A DNA stretch of 32,533 bases from Annulohypoxylon bovei var. microspora (Eukaryota > Ascomycota > Sordariomycetes > Xylariales > Hypoxylaceae). The stretch is taken from assembly GCA_022836615.1 (NCBI GenBank), contig MU405439.1:1-32533 (forward strand), in the 5' to 3' direction. Below, piece by piece: positions 28,941 to 32,533 of the stretch. Position numbers and translations under genes: made by a program. Within the stretch, counting starts at the first letter, position 1. Each line of letters begins with the position of its first letter. The notes beneath the pieces are model-generated. The model saw only the letters and a list, made by a program, of their open reading frames with translations. It searched no databases and had not been told where the DNA came from.

Positions 28941-30040
28941 TTATTGGGATCTTGCGTATCGGCCCAACCATCGTCTATGTTCAACAGCAGTAGTATTTGC
29001 TGCTGGCTCTGTTGCCGGGGCTTCCGTTGCTGGAGCTTCGGCTTCTGCTACCGCTTCGCCCGAGGCGAGTGCAAGAATGTTTTGGTCACCGAGATTATTT
29101 TGGGGGTAACGAGAGTTGAACCCAATAACATCTCGCGCTGCCTGGAACGTAGCTCTGGATAGCATAAGCTTTTGAGTTGCTACAGACCAAGCTACACCCT
29201 CAGAGCAGGGAGGTGTCGTGAGGCTGCCAGTGTATCTCTGAAGATTACCCGCCTTTAGAAGATCGACCAATTCAGACATAACCAATGGCTTGGTCGTTGT
29301 GCTAGTCCCGGGAGTGGCGATTTCCCCAACGGAACTAAAAATTGTTTCAAGCAAGGTTGACGGCGTTTGTCGAGGCACGAGGTGAATCCGGAAGGTTGTT
29401 TGGGGGACATCTATCAGATCAACATAGACACCAATGACTGCTATATCGGTCCCTGAGCTAAACACTAGGTGCATTTCCACTAATGAAGTTAGTTAACCGA
29501 TATAGATACTAAAGGATGACATCTACTTACTCGGCAGGCTGACACCGTTGTCTAGATGTTCGCTAGGATGGTGGACTGCAGCATCTTGAATCAGTATTTT
29601 ATATACTAAGAGACAACAAACGACTCTAGACGGCACTCACAATGGAATTGTTGTAACGTGTAAGCTTTATCTTCGAGAACGAACGACGTTCCATTGACAT
29701 CTTTCATAACGACCTCGACTGTGGAACCGAGATTTTCGAACGGGGCTCCCTCAGGAACGTCAGGGATCGTTAACTCGGTGTCAGATGTCGGGATAAGTTG
29801 GAACTGGCTTTCAACCATGTTGATGGGAGATTGGTTTGAGCCGGAGGAGCATAGTCCGTTGGCGGCAGTGTCTAGCTGGGTCCATAGGACAGGCCCTATC
29901 GCGCCAGTATAGCCAAACGTCGAGATTGGTACCTCTTCCCCTTCAGCTCTTGGGGCGAGGTGTGTTAATGAACCACAGGATGCGAGTGCCGGCGTCACAG
30001 ACGCGGCTAAAAGGAAAAGGCGAGCAAAGACTGAAGACAT
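28941..30040 (-). CDS. Secreted alpha-type carbonic anhydrase, three exons
   Basis: The model is complement(28941..29479, 29531..29575, 29641..30040), 327 residues, with introns of 51 and 65 nt. The middle exon is only 45 nt. The joins rebuild QFHFHHPSEH and SLPMEMHLVF, which contain the three zinc ligands of alpha carbonic anhydrases (His133, His135 and His152 here). NQSPIN in exon 1 and SLTTPPCSEGVAW (the catalytic Thr-Thr-Pro-Pro loop) in exon 3 confirm the family. Residues 1-20 (ending ALA-SC) are a signal peptide, so it is extracellular or in the cell wall. It catalyses reversible CO2 hydration. After the domain comes an Ala/Glu/Pro-rich tail (EAPATEAPATE) of about 35 residues with a basic end, which is not part of the catalytic fold. 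ATG 30040 starts the signal peptide. Confidence 0.92.
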
Positions 30041-30439
30041 TTTTGCCAAACACAACAGACACTGAGATCTAAAATAACGAGCGAGCAAGTGCCGAGAGAA
30101 TGTAAATCAAAGGAGAAACGAAAGAATTTAAACAAGGAGCACCAGGCACGGCGAGGATATACCCTAAGAAGAGAAGAGAAAACAAATACGAAAAGCCCCG
30201 AAAGATAAATTTCCACTTGTCTAAGACAGATGACGAGCAGTATCGGTATTATATATGTACGATTTCCGTACCAAGATTGCGTAGCTTTTCTTCGTGGCGT
30301 TCCTTGGCCAAAACCTCAGCCTCGAAGGGGTAAGCAGTATTGGCATTGCGACCTTGTTAATCGACGAGTGCAATAACACACGTGGGCATCGAATCCACAG
30401 GTATCTACTCAATCGTCCAGCTCCGGGCGCTTTGAACTT

Positions 30440-31030
30440 ACCTACCCCGTGAATTTCAGGGTCCTTCAAGCCAAGGAAAACATCAAAAAGATCCCACGGG
30501 GGATAAGATGAGGTGCTTTCCGCAATATCGACCCCAGCGTGATCACTCGCTTGAGTGACGACATGAAGAAGCCAAGTAGGCCAATGTGTCGACAAAGAAT
30601 TAGGCAGTTTTACTTCAGCATCTGCCACACAGATAATACGGAGATGTCGCCAAATGAGGCTTCTCGACATCTATATCTCTTGGAAGGGAGAAACGACAGT
30701 GATGGTTGGTGCCCGTCTCTCTTGGCCGATGTTTCGATCCAGATTATCGACTGACTGCAGAGTAAGTAGGTACATACCTGGTACAAGCAGATTATTCGGG
30801 GGCTCTGGTCACGTAAGCACCGGCGCATAACCACCCTGGGTAGCGTACCAAGGTAAATTTGAAGGAGCCGCCCGGTGTTGCTGCCAAAACGTAGGGTTAA
30901 AAAGGTCCGTCTCCCAGGGGCGCCTGGCGAGGAAACTACCGGGGCATTAATGTCTAGAATCCACGGGGTATCTCGGAACCTCGACGTCACACCGGGCAGA
31001 AAGAACAGGAGTCCTCCCTTTTCTAGTAGG
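30440..31030 (-). pseudogene. Probable frame-broken gene remnant, family not recognised
   Basis: Three adjacent minus-strand stretches look coding but lie in different frames. From about 31020 GLLFFLPGVTSRFRDTPWIL is readable; around 30920-30820 another frame gives FNPTFWQQHRAAPSNLPWYA and stops; from about 30640 a third gives THWPTWLLHVVTQASDHAG and then YPPWDLFDVFLGLKDPEIHG. A donor-like GTATGT near 30776 and GTAGGTAAG near 30455 could be splice sites. The middle stretch has a stop that no obvious intron removes. I read it as a decayed gene, but a spliced gene with short exons cannot be excluded. Confidence 0.35.
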
Positions 31031-32441
31031 CGATAGATAACCGTTGTTACCGAAAAGACCAGCAGGTACGAAAGACAGCTACGTTCAGATTACAATTCCA
31101 ACATTACTATTCTTGCCATTACAAATAAGAAGGATTAGGTGTATTATCCGACAGTTGACTAGTAAGTTGCGATTTAACAGGAAATTTAATTCGCCATACC
31201 TTTTCTGGTGGAATTATCAGCCCATTTGACCCCCTTCGGAATGCTTGGTGTTCTTGGCTTATTAGCACATCGGTTAGTTGGAGAGCCCCAACACGTAGGT
31301 AAGTTACATAATACGAAATGTATACAACATGGATACCCAAAATTCACACAGGGACAGAATATATGAAGAAGGTACTGATTTATTGCAGCATCAGTGTCGA
31401 ATAGATACAGCACAGCACTTTAAAAATTCGCATTCCCTTTCAAGTACATGTGAGTTAGCACGGCAGCACCTGTTTTTGAGAGCCAATGAAAGTATGGCAT
31501 TCTCTCCAGATTCAAAAGATGGGCTCTAGACCCCTACCTAGACCCTCCCCCGGAGTGCTACAGGGATTACCCACATAGGCAGGGCATTATTTATGTTGGC
31601 GCGATCCTCCTTTTTCGTCTCAACCCGCGAACATCAAACAAACTGACATGTGTACGCACACAACCTAGCGTCAACCCAATCAAAATCATTTGAATAGGTG
31701 CCTATACTCTAGCACGTTCGTCTGATATATCAGTATTCAACTTTGACAGGCCGATCATGAAGCTATTAAACTAACGTTCTAATAAACGTCAAGATGCACA
31801 AGCAAAATGTTGATGATCTTGGGGCTTACTTTTCGATATCAGAATAGTGGACTAAATATCAATTATTCGGTATATTTGAATTTTTCTTTTCATTTAGTTC
31901 ATCCTTTCTTTTTAGAGATCGATGGCACCGCCTTGGTATATTCCCTGTTGGCTCAATTCCATCACCGAAACGTTGGGTTTATTTTAGATAGTTTATGCGT
32001 TTACCTTGGACCTCACCGTATCGCATGCTCCTTATCATCAGCGCCTATTCGCCTATATGCCAAAGGGAGAAAGCGTGCTCTTCCTACATAAGTGGCTATA
32101 TCTCGACTTATTATTACTCAGCTTCTCTGTCAGCCAGCCAAGATACCCGGGTTCTACTTAGCACCTTAGCATTAGGGACTACCAGAATCGTCGCCGACGA
32201 AATCCAACAACGAAAGCAAGTAGTGAAAATCTGTACGGAGACTAGGTACCCAATTCGATATTTCTCGTCTTGCTGTCACAAGTAAGGAACGTATCCGCTG
32301 CAAGATTCTTCAGGCAAGACATTAACGCCATGAGATTTCGATTTGCTACCCGGCTGTCGTCCGAGAAACTTGTTTAGAAGGTCGCATTTCATTAACTTAT
32401 TTCGTGATAGTAATAGATAGTGTTGCTATTGATCCACGATG
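31031..32441. other. No gene recognised
   Basis: About 1.4 kb with several short open frames on both strands, none with a known motif, signal peptide or convincing splice context. The longest open stretches (31807-32091 and 31995-32285, plus) overlap in different frames and look random. Confidence 0.45.
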
Positions 32442-32533
32442 TACAGTAAAACCTGTCCATAACGATTGCCAAGAAACACAGCACTGGGATCGTTATAGGG
32501 AGGTATCGTTCTGAAAAGTAATTTACTTTGGGA
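32442..32533 (+). mobile_element. Start of a pogo/Fot1-like transposon terminal repeat, cut by window end
   Basis: After a TA dinucleotide (32442-32443) the sequence reads CAGTAAAACCTGTCCATAAC and then repeats of an ATAACGAT/ATCGTTATAGGGAGG motif in both orientations. AGTAAAACCT...TATAACGA-type ends with internal copies of the same motif are typical of pogo/Fot1-group Tc1-mariner elements, which duplicate TA on insertion. Only the first 90 bp are visible, so the other end, the transposase and intactness are unknown. Confidence 0.5.

Noticed and set aside
14651..30040. A secondary-metabolite gene cluster (acyl-CoA synthetase, SDR, flavoprotein)
   Set aside because: No core synthase or transporter is present, and the intervening genes are housekeeping functions.
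31119..31413. Two overlapping minus-strand open frames
   Set aside because: Different frames with no recognisable domain; too short to support alone.

Overview
The window is nuclear DNA of a filamentous ascomycete (Pezizomycotina, plausibly a Sordariomycete; the order is a guess). The support is short GT-AG introns of about 50-150 nt with CTAAC/CTGAC-like branch sites, a HET-domain gene, a DUF6604 gene, a CysA-type acetyltransferase, a tRNA-Glu in fungal form, TACCTA/TAGGTA-rich intergenic DNA and cytosine-decayed repeats. All gene models below were spliced by eye from the sequence. Exon joins were accepted only where the frame stays open and the joined protein reads through a known family motif.

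Left part (1-13.3 kb) looks accessory. It starts with two tandemly oriented copies (24-807 and 1101-1887) of a G-rich, 12-nt-periodic repeat. One end of the repeat has a tRNA-like head with a perfect B box on the minus strand, which makes it a candidate SINE; copy 1 is decayed mainly by C-to-T and G-to-A changes. Next is an AT-rich 436-bp hAT-type MITE with an exact 8-bp target duplication (2154-2605), then the 3' remnant of an amino-acid permease. Genes follow: a DUF6604 protein (3745-6467, minus), a secreted nucleoside hydrolase (8005-9268, five exons), a HET protein whose frame is broken in a TC repeat (9666-11794), and a pyridoxamine-phosphate-oxidase-like flavoprotein with a C-terminal membrane helix (12270-13249).

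The middle and right (14.6-30 kb) are mostly core metabolism: a FAT1-type very-long-chain acyl-CoA synthetase, a conserved membrane-anchored protein of unknown function, a CysA-like serine/homoserine O-acetyltransferase with sulfur-regulon-like promoter sites, an SRA-YDG (5-methylcytosine reader) protein, a short-chain dehydrogenase lacking the usual Tyr/Lys pair, tRNA-Glu(TTC), a Nudix hydrolase with a possible mitochondrial presequence, a TcdA/Tcd1-type tRNA threonylcarbamoyladenosine dehydratase, and a secreted alpha-carbonic anhydrase.

The right end (30.2-32.5 kb) holds a frame-broken gene remnant, otherwise featureless DNA, and what looks like the first terminal repeat of a pogo/Fot1-type transposon that runs off the window.

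No operon-like or new multi-gene system could be established. The most unusual items are the tRNA-headed G-rich repeat pair with CpG-focused decay (in the same window as an SRA gene), the HET frameshift in a dinucleotide repeat, and two conserved uncharacterised genes.
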